Shown in pieces: positions 50,438-58,635 of a stretch of DNA of 64,000 bases; position 1 is the first letter of the stretch, and the number at the start of each line of letters is the position of its first letter. The notes under the pieces are model-generated. The model had not been told where the DNA came from, searched no databases, and saw only the letters and a list, made by a program, of their open reading frames with translations. Made by a program: the position numbers and the translations under genes. The DNA comes from Roseovarius sp. THAF27 (GTDB lineage Bacteria; Pseudomonadota; Alphaproteobacteria; Rhodobacterales; Rhodobacteraceae): contig NZ_CP045393.1 of assembly GCF_009363655.1 (NCBI RefSeq), positions 3,968,001 to 4,032,000 on the forward strand. The letters are read 5' to 3'.

Positions 50438-52177
50438 CTAGCCCCCCAACTTGACGTTATCGATGCCCACGATCCTGTCGTAGCACCAGTAAAGCACCAG
50501 AACGACGACCAGCAGGATGGTGCCCAGAGCAGCCGCCAGACCCCAGTTCAGCGAGCTGGAGATATGATAGGCGATCCGGTTCGAGATGAAGACACCGTCG
50601 GTGCCGCCCACGATCTCTGGCGTGATGTAGTACCCGATCGACAGGATGAACACGAGGATCGACCCCGCCCCGATACCCGGCACCGATTGCGGAAAATAGA
50701 CCCGCCGGAAGGCCGTGACGTTCGTCGCGCCCAGCGACTTCGCCGCGCGCAGGTAGGACGGCGGGATCGTCTTCATCACCGAATAGAGCGGCAGGATCAT
50801 GAACGGCAGCAGGATATGCGTCATGGCGATGATCGTGCCGGTTGCGTTGTTCATCAATATCAATCGGTTCGCGTCATGGACGAAGCCCAGCCACACGAGG
50901 ATCTCGTTGATCACCCCCTGCTGCTGCAACAGTACCTTCCAGGCCGAAGTCCGCACCAGAAGCGAGGTCCAGAACGGCAGCAGCACGAGGATCATCAGCA
51001 CGTTCGCCGTGCGCAGCGGCAGGTTGGCCAGGATCCACGCCACCGGATAGCCCAAGAGGATGCAGCTGCCGGTGATGATCAGCGACATGTAGAGCGTGCG
51101 CATGAACAGCTTGATGTAGATCTGCTGGTTCGCGGGCCGCGCCTCGACACCGTCAAAGCCCAGCTGGTAATCCGCCGCATTCAGGAAATACCCCGGCGTG
51201 TAGGACGCCTTGTAAACGCTCAGCGTCTTCCAGGTGAGCGGGTTGCCCCAACCCTTGTCGATCTCCAGAAACGCGTCCTTGAAATTCGGCTGCGGCTGTT
51301 CCGCCAGCATCTCCTGCGCCGCAACAAGCTGCTCTGCTCCGAAGCCGCTGTAGGAGGCCACATCGGCACCGGCCTGCAACTCTTGAATCAGAGCGATCTT
51401 GACCGCTTCCCAGGGTTCTTCCTCGGCGACGACATCCTCTTCCGCGATGGCGGTATAGACGGCAAAACTGGCGTATTCATAGGCGGTGCGCGGCAGAAGC
51501 GCGGAAATCTCCGCCCCCGGCAGGAAGCCGGTTCCGCCAGAATAGCTGTCGCCTGTCAGGACCTGAAGCCGCTTCCGGGCGTCATCCAGAACGGACTGGT
51601 CGCTCTCCTCGGCGTTCTCTCCGCCCCGCATCAGGTCGAACCAGAACGTCTCGTTGTCCCAGGTGTCCTCGGCCAGGTCTTCCAGCGCGTCGATCTGGTC
51701 TTCGCCGATCTCGTCAAGGTCGCGTCCGACAGACCGGAACTGCGAGGACAGGCCCGTTAGTTCGTAGTTCAGGCGCGTGCCCAGCTTGGTGTGCTCCTTG
51801 GCCTCGGAGGCCAGGAACAGGTCGTAGTAAAGCGCCTCGTAGACAGGCTCGTCCGGCAGGTCGCTTGCGGTCGGGTCCCACTCTGCAATCGCGCTGACCG
51901 TCTGCGGCAGGGTATCGGGCACGATCGTGTTGTCGACCGACCGCAGCAGCATCGAGACAATGGGAACGATAAAGGTTACGAGGACGAAGATCAGCAGCGG
52001 AGCGATCAGCAGCAACGCCCGCATCTTCTGGCGGCGCAAGGTCCGCGAAAGGCTTTTCTTCAGCGGCGTACCGTCGGCAGCCAGAACAGGCCCGCCCTCG
52101 TTGCTGTCCGCAATGCGCAGCCCGTCATCGGGCGTGGGCGCCGCCTTGCCGGTCGTGGCGTCAGTCACATCGCTCAT
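50438..52177 (-). CDS. Spermidine/putrescine-type ABC permease (PotB-like) with large acidic insertion
   Basis: A 579-residue permease, twice the usual length. After a cytoplasmic N terminus and the first membrane helix (ALLLIAPLLIFVLVTFIVPIVSMLL, about residue 55-80), about 280 acidic, largely helical residues intervene (DEIGEDQIDALEDLAEDTWDNE and similar). The remaining membrane helices follow from about residue 360. By topology the insertion should be periplasmic. The EAA loop is SYLRAAKSLGATNVTAFRRVYFPQSVPG. The insertion may interact with the binding protein or an unusual ligand. Confidence 0.88.
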   Translation of the reverse strand: MSDVTDATTGKAAPTPDDGLRIADSNEGGPVLAADGTPLKKSLSRTLRRQKMRALLLIAPLLIFVLVTFIVPIVSMLLRSVDNTIVPDTLPQTVSAIAEWDPTASDLPDEPVYEALYYDLFLASEAKEHTKLGTRLNYELTGLSSQFRSVGRDLDEIGEDQIDALEDLAEDTWDNETFWFDLMRGGENAEESDQSVLDDARKRLQVLTGDSYSGGTGFLPGAEISALLPRTAYEYASFAVYTAIAEEDVVAEEEPWEAVKIALIQELQAGADVASYSGFGAEQLVAAQEMLAEQPQPNFKDAFLEIDKGWGNPLTWKTLSVYKASYTPGYFLNAADYQLGFDGVEARPANQQIYIKLFMRTLYMSLIITGSCILLGYPVAWILANLPLRTANVLMILVLLPFWTSLLVRTSAWKVLLQQQGVINEILVWLGFVHDANRLILMNNATGTIIAMTHILLPFMILPLYSVMKTIPPSYLRAAKSLGATNVTAFRRVYFPQSVPGIGAGSILVFILSIGYYITPEIVGGTDGVFISNRIAYHISSSLNWGLAAALGTILLVVVLVLYWCYDRIVGIDNVKLGG

Positions 52178-52220
52178 AAAGTCCCCGTCGGCAGTTTGTT
52201 GTTTTGTTTATTGTCCGTGT

Positions 52221-52244
52221 GGAAGGGCCGCGGACGGCCCTTCC
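52221..52244 (-). terminator. Intercistronic hairpin after the binding-protein gene
   Basis: GGAAGGGCC and GGCCCTTCC form a perfect 9-bp stem with a 6-base loop, between the binding protein and the permease genes. No T-run. Such hairpins often protect the abundant binding-protein mRNA while limiting read-through. Confidence 0.6.
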
Positions 52245-52265
52245 AGGTATCTCTAAGCGAACCGC

Positions 52266-53378
52266 TTATTGCGCCAGCCACGCCTGGAATTTGGCGTCGA
52301 TGTCGTCGCGGTAGTCAGCCCAGAACTCGTAGTTGTAGAGGAACGTGTTCTGCGCGTTCTCCGGGTCGGTCGGCATGTGCGGCGCCATGTCGATGCCCAG
52401 TTCCGCGTGCTGACCCACCAGCGGTGCCGAGGAGGCACGGGCCGGACCGTACGAGATGTACTTGGCCTGGTCCGCCAGACGCTGCGTGTCGGTCGCGAAC
52501 ATGATGAAGTCCTTGGCGCGTGCCAGGCGATCTTCGGGCAGGCCCTCGGGGATGATCCAGCCGTCCAGGTCGAACACCTGCGCGTCCCACATCATGCCGA
52601 TCGGCTGATCCTGCTCTTCGATGGCGGCAAACAGACGACCGTTGTAGGTCGAGCCCATGAACACTTCGCCATCGGCCAGAAGCTGCGGCGTGTCGGCACC
52701 GGCGGACCACCAGATCACCTCGTCCTTGATGGTTGCCAGCTTGTCCAGTGCCTGTTGCTGGCCTTCGGCGGTCGCCAGGACGTCATAGACTTCTTCCTTG
52801 GCGACGCCGTCACACAGCAGCGCCCATTCGACGTTGTTGATCGGGCGCTTTTCCAGCGCACGCTTGCCCGGATAGGTTTCCAGGTCGAACACGTCGCAGA
52901 TGTCGTTGGGCGCTTCCACGCCTTCCGGCACCATGTCGGTGCGATAGCCGAAGGTGGTCGAATATACGATCTGCGGGATGAAGCAGTCACCCACCAGCAG
53001 CTCGCCGAAATCTTCCTCGGCCGAGGTGCCATCGGGCGCGGCGGCCAGGTCTTCCTCGGGGTCGATTTCCATGGCCAGGCCTTCGTCGCACAGGCGCAGC
53101 GCGTCAGCGGCCACGACGTCGACCACATCCCAGGTGATGTTGCCGGCCTCGTCCATGGCGCGCAGCTTGGCCACGGCCTCGTTCGAGCTTTCGTCCCAGA
53201 TCACTTCCAGGCCTTCGTTCATTTCCTTGTACGGCTCGGCATACGCTTTCTGCTGGCTCGCCTGGTAGGCGCCGCCCCAGGATACGATGGTCATCGAATC
53301 CGTCATTTCCTGTGCGTGAGCCGACGCAGCAGCAACCGTCAGTGCGGTCGTCGCCATAAGTGTTTTCGTCAGTTTCAT
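52266..53378 (-). CDS. Spermidine/putrescine-type ABC substrate-binding protein
   Basis: A 370-residue periplasmic protein with a Sec signal (MKLTKTLMATTALTVAAASAHA|QEMT). The mature part starts SMTIVSWGGAYQASQQKAYAEPYKEM, typical of PotD-family proteins. Acidic residues are frequent. Two cysteine pairs may form disulfides (LRLCDEG...VGDCF; DICDVF...ALLCDGV). The ATG at 53378 follows a GGGAGTATG site; a longer frame begins at 53426. The ligand is unknown: polyamine-family proteins also bind compounds such as betaines or amino acids. Confidence 0.92.
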   Translation of the reverse strand: MKLTKTLMATTALTVAAASAHAQEMTDSMTIVSWGGAYQASQQKAYAEPYKEMNEGLEVIWDESSNEAVAKLRAMDEAGNITWDVVDVVAADALRLCDEGLAMEIDPEEDLAAAPDGTSAEEDFGELLVGDCFIPQIVYSTTFGYRTDMVPEGVEAPNDICDVFDLETYPGKRALEKRPINNVEWALLCDGVAKEEVYDVLATAEGQQQALDKLATIKDEVIWWSAGADTPQLLADGEVFMGSTYNGRLFAAIEEQDQPIGMMWDAQVFDLDGWIIPEGLPEDRLARAKDFIMFATDTQRLADQAKYISYGPARASSAPLVGQHAELGIDMAPHMPTDPENAQNTFLYNYEFWADYRDDIDAKFQAWLAQ

Positions 53379-53493
53379 GTCATACTCCCAAAAGTACTCC
53401 CGTTTACCTTTCGGGCCCCATGTCACGGGAACAACATGCGGACCTCGTTCTATCCGGGCCGGCGCACTGGCCCGCCCGAATCCCTAAAAACTC

Positions 53494-54597
53494 CTAGTTC
53501 GCATCCAGTGCGCGGCAATCCTCGGGCAGCCAGCCGATCTCGATGGTCTCGCCCGGTGTCAGCCGCGTCTGGTCCGGCGCGTTCCGCGACTTGATCACGA
53601 AATTGTCGTTGCCCGCCACGCTCAGACGGGTGCGGAAAATGTCACCCATGTAGATGAATTCCAGCACCTCGGCCTTGATCGTGTGGGTGCCTTCCTTGAG
53701 ACGTTTCTTGTCGAATTCCACGCGTTCCGGCCGGATCGAGACGCGGGTACGCTCGCCCACTTCGCTGACGTTGACCGGCTTGCAATCGATGATTCCGCCA
53801 TCGTCCAGTTGCACCTGCGCGAGACCGCCCTGGATCTGCTTTACGGTGCCCTCCAGCGTGTTGTTCTCGCCGATGAACTGCGCGACAAAGCTGTTTTGCG
53901 GGCTCTCGTACAGCTCGTCCGGCGGCGCCAGCTGCTGGATACGGCCATCGTCGAACACCGCGACGCGGTCCGACATGGTCAGCGCCTCCGTCTGGTCGTG
54001 CGTCACGTAAACCGTGGTGATGCCCAGATCATGCGCCAGTTTGGTGATCTCGAACTGCATGTGCTCGCGCAACTGCTTGTCGAGGGCACCAAGGGGCTCG
54101 TCCATCAGGACCAGCTCCGGCTCGAACACCAGCGCGCGGGCCAGTGCGATCCGCTGTTGCTGACCACCCGAAAGCTGTGCCGGGCGGCGGCCACCAAAGG
54201 CACCCATCTGCACCATGTCGAGCGCGCGCTTTACCTTGGCTTCACGATCGGACTTGCCGATCTTGCGAACCTCCAGCGGAAAGCTGAGGTTCTCGGCCAC
54301 GGTCATGTGCGGGAAAAGGGCGTAGTTCTGGAACACCATGCCGATGCCGCGCTTGTGCGGCGGGATATCGTTGATCGACACCCCGTCGAGCAGGATGCGG
54401 CCATGCGTTGCGGTTTCGAATCCCGCCAGCATCATCAGACAGGTGGTCTTGCCGGACCCCGACGGCCCCAGCATCGTCAGGAATTCGCCCTTGGGCATGG
54501 AAAGGTTCAGGTCCTTCACGACCAGCGTTTCGCCGTCGTAGCTTTTCTGAACACGATCAAATGCGACGAACGCATCGCTCGCTTGCGATTCGGTCAA
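53494..54597 (-). CDS. Spermidine/putrescine-type ABC ATP-binding protein
   Basis: A 367-residue ATPase. Walker A is GPSGSGKTTCLMML, signature LSGGQQQRIALARAL, Walker B VLMDEPLGALD and H-loop VYVTHDQTEAL. The C-terminal TOBE-type domain (GERTRVSIRPERVEFDKKRL) is present. First gene of the minus-strand transporter operon, with 115 bp before the binding-protein gene. Confidence 0.94.
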   Translation of the reverse strand: MTESQASDAFVAFDRVQKSYDGETLVVKDLNLSMPKGEFLTMLGPSGSGKTTCLMMLAGFETATHGRILLDGVSINDIPPHKRGIGMVFQNYALFPHMTVAENLSFPLEVRKIGKSDREAKVKRALDMVQMGAFGGRRPAQLSGGQQQRIALARALVFEPELVLMDEPLGALDKQLREHMQFEITKLAHDLGITTVYVTHDQTEALTMSDRVAVFDDGRIQQLAPPDELYESPQNSFVAQFIGENNTLEGTVKQIQGGLAQVQLDDGGIIDCKPVNVSEVGERTRVSIRPERVEFDKKRLKEGTHTIKAEVLEFIYMGDIFRTRLSVAGNDNFVIKSRNAPDQTRLTPGETIEIGWLPEDCRALDAN

Positions 54598-54961
54598 GAG
54601 TGTCTCCCCATATGTTTTTTCGTCGCGGTTGTTCCGCGTTTAGCTGGAAATAAAGCCAGTTTCCGCCGGCGATGCAAGCAAACTCATTGAGTTTTTCCAC
54701 AGCAGGCATCTCCGAAGGAAAATTAACCAAGGTCGCCCGGATTTAAGTCAGATTTCCTGCCTGATGACGCATCGCTGGCCTGTTGGTCCCCTGTTCACAG
54801 TGCTTGCATCGGGCAAGGGCGCCCGCAAGCGTTCATTCCGGGACCCCACCAAGGTTCTGTCTATCAAGTTTTTTTTCGTGCATTCCTGTCGTCCAGCAGG
54901 CACCTTCGGGGCATCCCGGCACGTGCTGTCCGGCCCGACCAAGACGAGGAGCGATCAGACC
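54598..54961. other. 364-bp divergent intergenic region
   Basis: Separates the transporter operon (minus) from the M24-family gene (plus). It contains AT-rich parts near 54600-54760 and a run of eight T at 54869-54876. The open frame from 54764 lacks similarity to the M24 family until 54962. Probably holds both promoters; no clear operator seen. Confidence 0.4.
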
Positions 54962-56143
54962 ATGAAAGACCTGCCCTTCACCCCCGTAGAGTACGACCGC
55001 CGCCTCAAGCGGGCACGGGCCGCGATGGAAGAACGCGGGCTTGATGCGGTCTTTATCACGGACCCGTCCAACCAGAACTGGCTGACCGGCTATGACGGCT
55101 GGTCCTTCTACGTGCACCAAGGCGCGATCCTGACGATGGACGGCCCGCCCCTGTGGTGGGGCCGACACATGGACATGCTGGGGGGTCGCAGGACCTGCTG
55201 GATGGAGAATGATTTCATCCTCGGATATGGTGACCATTTCGTGCAGTCGACCGAGCGGCATCCGATGCAGGACCTGGCAGAAGTGCTCAAGCGGTACGGG
55301 CTGGAGACGGCGACGATCGGGGTGGAGATGGAGAACTACTACTACTCCGCCAAGGCCCATGCCGTGCTTTGCGCCGAGATGCCGAATGCCAAGATCGTCG
55401 ACGCTACAACGCTGGTGAACTGGCAGCGGATCGTGAAGTCCGAGGAAGAACTGGTGCTGATCCGCAAGGCGGCGCGCATCTCGGAAAAGGTCATGCGCAC
55501 CGCCATCGACATGGCCGAGCCGGGACTGCGCAAGAACGACCTTGTGGCCAGCATTCTGAAGGCCGGGATCGAGGGCGTGGACGACGACTGGGGCGACTAT
55601 CCGGCGATCATGCCGCTGACGCCCTCGGGCCTTGACGCCACCGCGGCGCACCTGACCTGGAACGGCAACCCGATGCAGCCGGGCGAGGCGACTTTCTTTG
55701 AGCTTTCAGGGTGTTACCGCCGCTATCACGCGCCTCTGTGCCGCACCGTGTTCCTTGGCGGCGAGCCGCCGCAGGACATTCGCGACGCCGAAAAGGCGCA
55801 GCTGGAAGGCATCGAGGCGGGGCTGGACGCGGCGCGGCCCGGCAACCGCACCTGCGACATCGCGCAGGCCCTGCTGGACGTGCTGGCCAAGTACGAGATC
55901 AAGCGGGAAGGGCGCATGGGCTACCCCGTCGGCGTCAGCTATCCGCCGGACTGGGGCGAGCGGACGGCGTCGATCCGGCTGGAGGACGAGACGGTGCTGG
56001 AACCCGGCATGGTGTTCCACTTCATGCCTGCGCTGTGGATGGACACCTGGGGTCTGGAGACGACCGAGACGATCCTGATCAACGAGGACGGCCCGGCGGA
56101 ATGCCTGTGCAACATGCCCCGGCAGATGTTCGTCAAGGACTGA
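54962..56143 (+). CDS. doeA: M24-family peptidase-fold protein, ectoine hydrolase (DoeA/EutD)-like
   Basis: A 393-residue protein with a creatinase N-terminal domain and an M24 'pita-bread' domain. It carries the segments typical of ectoine hydrolase: FITDPSNQNWLTGYDGWSFYVHQGA, WWGRHMDMLGGRRTCWM, FVQSTERHPMQDL and IGVEMENYYYSAKAH. The metal ligands of true M24 peptidases appear replaced: FFELSGCYRRYHAPLCRT in place of two aspartate sites, YPVGVSYPPDW in place of the histidine, VFHFMPALW in place of the glutamate. This suggests a metal-independent, creatinase-like enzyme. ATG at 54962, GAGGAG upstream. Other M24 amide hydrolases cannot be excluded. Confidence 0.8.
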   Translation: MKDLPFTPVEYDRRLKRARAAMEERGLDAVFITDPSNQNWLTGYDGWSFYVHQGAILTMDGPPLWWGRHMDMLGGRRTCWMENDFILGYGDHFVQSTERHPMQDLAEVLKRYGLETATIGVEMENYYYSAKAHAVLCAEMPNAKIVDATTLVNWQRIVKSEEELVLIRKAARISEKVMRTAIDMAEPGLRKNDLVASILKAGIEGVDDDWGDYPAIMPLTPSGLDATAAHLTWNGNPMQPGEATFFELSGCYRRYHAPLCRTVFLGGEPPQDIRDAEKAQLEGIEAGLDAARPGNRTCDIAQALLDVLAKYEIKREGRMGYPVGVSYPPDWGERTASIRLEDETVLEPGMVFHFMPALWMDTWGLETTETILINEDGPAECLCNMPRQMFVKD

Positions 56144-56193
56144 CGCGAATCGGCCGGCGGAAACCCTGGTTAATGCCGGCGGGGTGCCGAAAA

Positions 56194-56237
56194 CCACGTC
56201 GGTATCGCGTCGGTATTTGCGTGGTATGCCGTCGGTG
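56194..56237. repeat. Four-unit 11-bp-period intergenic element, copy 2 (inverted)
   Basis: On the minus strand: CACCGACGGCA, TACCACGCAAA, TACCGACGCGA, TACCGACGTGG. TTAACC follows at 56173-56168. As in copy 1 (12981-13024), it sits between two convergent genes. Confidence 0.85.
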
Positions 56238-56305
56238 GACCGCTTGGCGACCCGATCGTTACCGTGGCGCGCGGTGCTTCGGCGCGCCACGGCATGTCAC
56301 ACGGC

Positions 56306-57703
56306 TCAGCTCGCCGCCTTCATCAGACCTTCATCTTTCAGTTGCTTGTGCGCGAGGTCGAGCGCGAGGTTCGCGCGTTCGACCAGGGTGTCGATCTCGG
56401 ACTTGGAGATGACCAGCGGCGGCGAGATGACCATGCGGTCGCCCACGTGGCGCATGATCAGGCCGTTCGAGAAACAATGCTCGCGGCAGATAAGACCGGC
56501 GGTGCCGGCCTCGGCGGCGAACCTGGCGCGGCTGGCCTTGTCGGGGCTGAGCGCGATGGAGCCCATCATGCCGCAGATTGCCGCCTCACCCACCAGCGGG
56601 TGGTCGGCCAGGGTTTCCCATTTTTCCTTCAGGTAGGGCGCGGTTTCCGCGCCGACGCGGGTGACGATGCCTTCCTCGTCGAGGATGCGCAGGTTTTCCA
56701 GCGCAACGGCACAGGTCACCGGGTGGCCCGAATAGGTGTAGCCATGGGCGAATTCGCAACTGTTCAGCACCTCGGCCACCTCGTCGCTGACCAGCGAGCC
56801 GCCGATGGGCGCGTAGCCCGAGCTGACGCCCTTGGCGATGGTCATGACGTCGGGCTTGATGTCGAAGGTTTCCGAGCCGAACCACTTGCCGGTGCGCCCG
56901 AAGCCGCAGATCACCTCGTCGGCGATCAGAAGGATGTTGTACTTGCGGCAGATGCGCTGGATTTCCGGCCAGTAGGTTTCGGGCGGAACGATCACGCCAC
57001 CGGCGCCCTGCACCGGCTCGCCGATGAAGGCGGCGACCTTGTCTTCGCCCAGTTCGAGGATCTTCTGCTCGAGTTGGCGGGCGCGTTCCAGGCCGAATTC
57101 GACTGGATCAGTGTCTTTTCCCTCGCCGTACCAATAGGGCTGGTCGATATGGTGGATGTCCGGGATCGGCATACCGCCCTGCGCGTGCATCGCGGACATG
57201 CCCCCCAGCGAGGCGCTGCCCATGGACGAGCCGTGATAGGCGTTCTTGCGGCTGATGATTGCCTTTTTCTCGGGGTGGCCCTTTTGTTCCCAATAGGTGC
57301 GCACGAGCCGGATATTGGTGTCGTTCGCCTCGGACCCGGAAGAAGCAAAGAACACGTGGTTGAGGTCATGCGGCGTCAGTTGCGCCAGACGGTCGGCCAG
57401 CGCGATGGCGGGCACATGGGTCGTCTGGAAGAACGTGTTGTAGTAGGGCAGTTCCTTCATCTGGCGGGCAGCGGCGTCGGCCAGTTCCTCGCGGCCATAG
57501 CCGATGTTGACACACCACAGCCCCGCCATGGCGTCGAGATAGTCATGCCCCTCGCTGTCGGTCAGGGTCACGCCCTTGGCGCGGGTGATGACGCGCGCGC
57601 CCTTCTTGTTGAGCGCGTGGCCGTGGGTGAAGGGGTGCAGGTGATGCGCGGCATCCAGCGCCTGAAGCTCGGCAGTGGGCATGTGATTGGTGATGGCGGT
57701 CAT
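56306..57703 (-). CDS. spuC: Class III aminotransferase, putrescine--pyruvate transaminase (SpuC)-like
   Basis: A 465-residue PLP enzyme of the omega-amino group. PLP sites: FFASSGSEANDTNIRLVRTYW, the aspartate in LLIADEVICGFGRTGKWFG and the lysine in MTIAKGVSSGYAPIGG. Sequence and setting (next to polyamine transport genes and a PuuB-like oxidase) fit putrescine or related diamine transamination to 4-aminobutanal. The ATG at 57703 is preceded by GAAAGG; 57718 is an alternative. The GntR gene lies directly upstream on the same strand. Confidence 0.85.
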   Translation of the reverse strand: MTAITNHMPTAELQALDAAHHLHPFTHGHALNKKGARVITRAKGVTLTDSEGHDYLDAMAGLWCVNIGYGREELADAAARQMKELPYYNTFFQTTHVPAIALADRLAQLTPHDLNHVFFASSGSEANDTNIRLVRTYWEQKGHPEKKAIISRKNAYHGSSMGSASLGGMSAMHAQGGMPIPDIHHIDQPYWYGEGKDTDPVEFGLERARQLEQKILELGEDKVAAFIGEPVQGAGGVIVPPETYWPEIQRICRKYNILLIADEVICGFGRTGKWFGSETFDIKPDVMTIAKGVSSGYAPIGGSLVSDEVAEVLNSCEFAHGYTYSGHPVTCAVALENLRILDEEGIVTRVGAETAPYLKEKWETLADHPLVGEAAICGMMGSIALSPDKASRARFAAEAGTAGLICREHCFSNGLIMRHVGDRMVISPPLVISKSEIDTLVERANLALDLAHKQLKDEGLMKAAS

Positions 57704-57760
57704 GGCGAAACCTTTCATGATCGGAGGGTCGGACGGGGCGCACCGGTCCGTTTGTCCCAG

Positions 57761-57776
57761 AATATGATCAAATTAT
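57761..57776. promoter_or_regulatory. TGATCA-centred palindrome before the spuC-like gene
   Basis: AATaTGATCAaATT lies between the GntR stop and the transaminase start. A related site (TTTGATCAAA) precedes potF. Probably the operator of the GntR regulator encoded between them. Confidence 0.5.
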
Positions 57777-57791
57777 TCAGAGTCAATCGAA

Positions 57792-58487
57792 TCAGGCCGG
57801 ACGCGCGTTCTGTTCCAGGGAAACGCGGACCTGCTCCATTCCCTGGATCACGTCCTCGCGGATGGCGCGGGCCGCGCCTTCGGCATCGCGGGCGTGCATG
57901 GCGTCCAGCATGTCCTTGTGCTTGTCCGGCAGGTTCTGGGTGCCCATCCGCCCGCAGACCACCCGAAGGGACGGGCCGAACCGCAGCCACAGCCCCTCGG
58001 CCAGGTCGGCCAGGATGGGGGCATCCGCGATGGTGTAGATATGCGCGTGGAAGGCATAGTTGAGTTCCAGATATGCGCGCAGGTCGCCGCCGTCGATGGC
58101 GGCATCCAGATCACGGTCGAGCGTGGTCAGGTGGTCAAGGTCTTCGAGGGTGGCACGCTCGGTCGCCCGCAGGGTAAGATGCGGGTCAAGCCATTGGCGG
58201 GCAAGGATAAGTTCTGAGATGTTGTCCGCGGTAAGGATGGGCACCACGACGCGGCGGTTGCCGCGGAATTCCAGCGCGCCCTCGGCGGTCATGCGGCGGA
58301 TCGCCTCGCGCACCGGGGTCATGCCCGCGCCCAGACGTTCGGTCAGGCCCTGGATCGTCACCGCCTGCCCCGGCGCAAGGTCGCCGAAGAGCACAAGCGC
58401 CCGCAGCTCGCGATAGATCAGTTCGTGCGCCGGGACGCGTGCCGTTTGAGCGTCGTCTGTGCCGAATTTCTGGGCGTGTCTGCTCAT
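57792..58487 (-). CDS. GntR-family regulator (FCD/FadR type)
   Basis: A 231-residue regulator. The N-terminal winged helix-turn-helix is IYRELRALVLFGDLAPGQAVTIQGLTERLGAGMTPVREAIRRMTAEGALEF. The C-terminal all-helical FCD ligand domain has LELNYAFHAHIYTIADAP, whose Asp/His residues usually bind a metal that contacts a carboxylate ligand. It lies between the transaminase and the pot genes, and palindromes flank both sides. Likely senses a putrescine-related metabolite. ATG at 58487. Confidence 0.92.
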   Translation of the reverse strand: MSRHAQKFGTDDAQTARVPAHELIYRELRALVLFGDLAPGQAVTIQGLTERLGAGMTPVREAIRRMTAEGALEFRGNRRVVVPILTADNISELILARQWLDPHLTLRATERATLEDLDHLTTLDRDLDAAIDGGDLRAYLELNYAFHAHIYTIADAPILADLAEGLWLRFGPSLRVVCGRMGTQNLPDKHKDMLDAMHARDAEGAARAIREDVIQGMEQVRVSLEQNARPA

Positions 58488-58579
58488 TCGATGTGCTTTC
58501 TGTCGCGGCGACCCTCGCAATCGCCTTGCGAGTTTAGCGACTGCGTGAAAGCATTACCATATTGTCATGCCCGGTTTTG

Positions 58580-58589
58580 TTTGATCAAA
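58580..58589. promoter_or_regulatory. TTTGATCAAA palindrome before potF
   Basis: A perfect 10-bp palindrome 46 bases before the potF start, in the 148-bp divergent region. It shares TGATCAAAT with the site at 57765-57773. Confidence 0.55.
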
Positions 58590-58635
58590 TCCCGGGTCAA
58601 GGCGTGACAAGCGCCGAACCAAGGGGAGATATCGA

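Noticed and set aside
49367..51760. 797-codon plus-strand open frame opposite the two permeases
   Set aside because: Antisense frame of real, motif-bearing permease genes; composition dominated by Arg, Gln, Asp and His as typical for such shadows.
56264..58063. 599-codon plus-strand open frame opposite the transaminase and GntR genes
   Set aside because: Antisense to two well-supported genes; no domain recognised.
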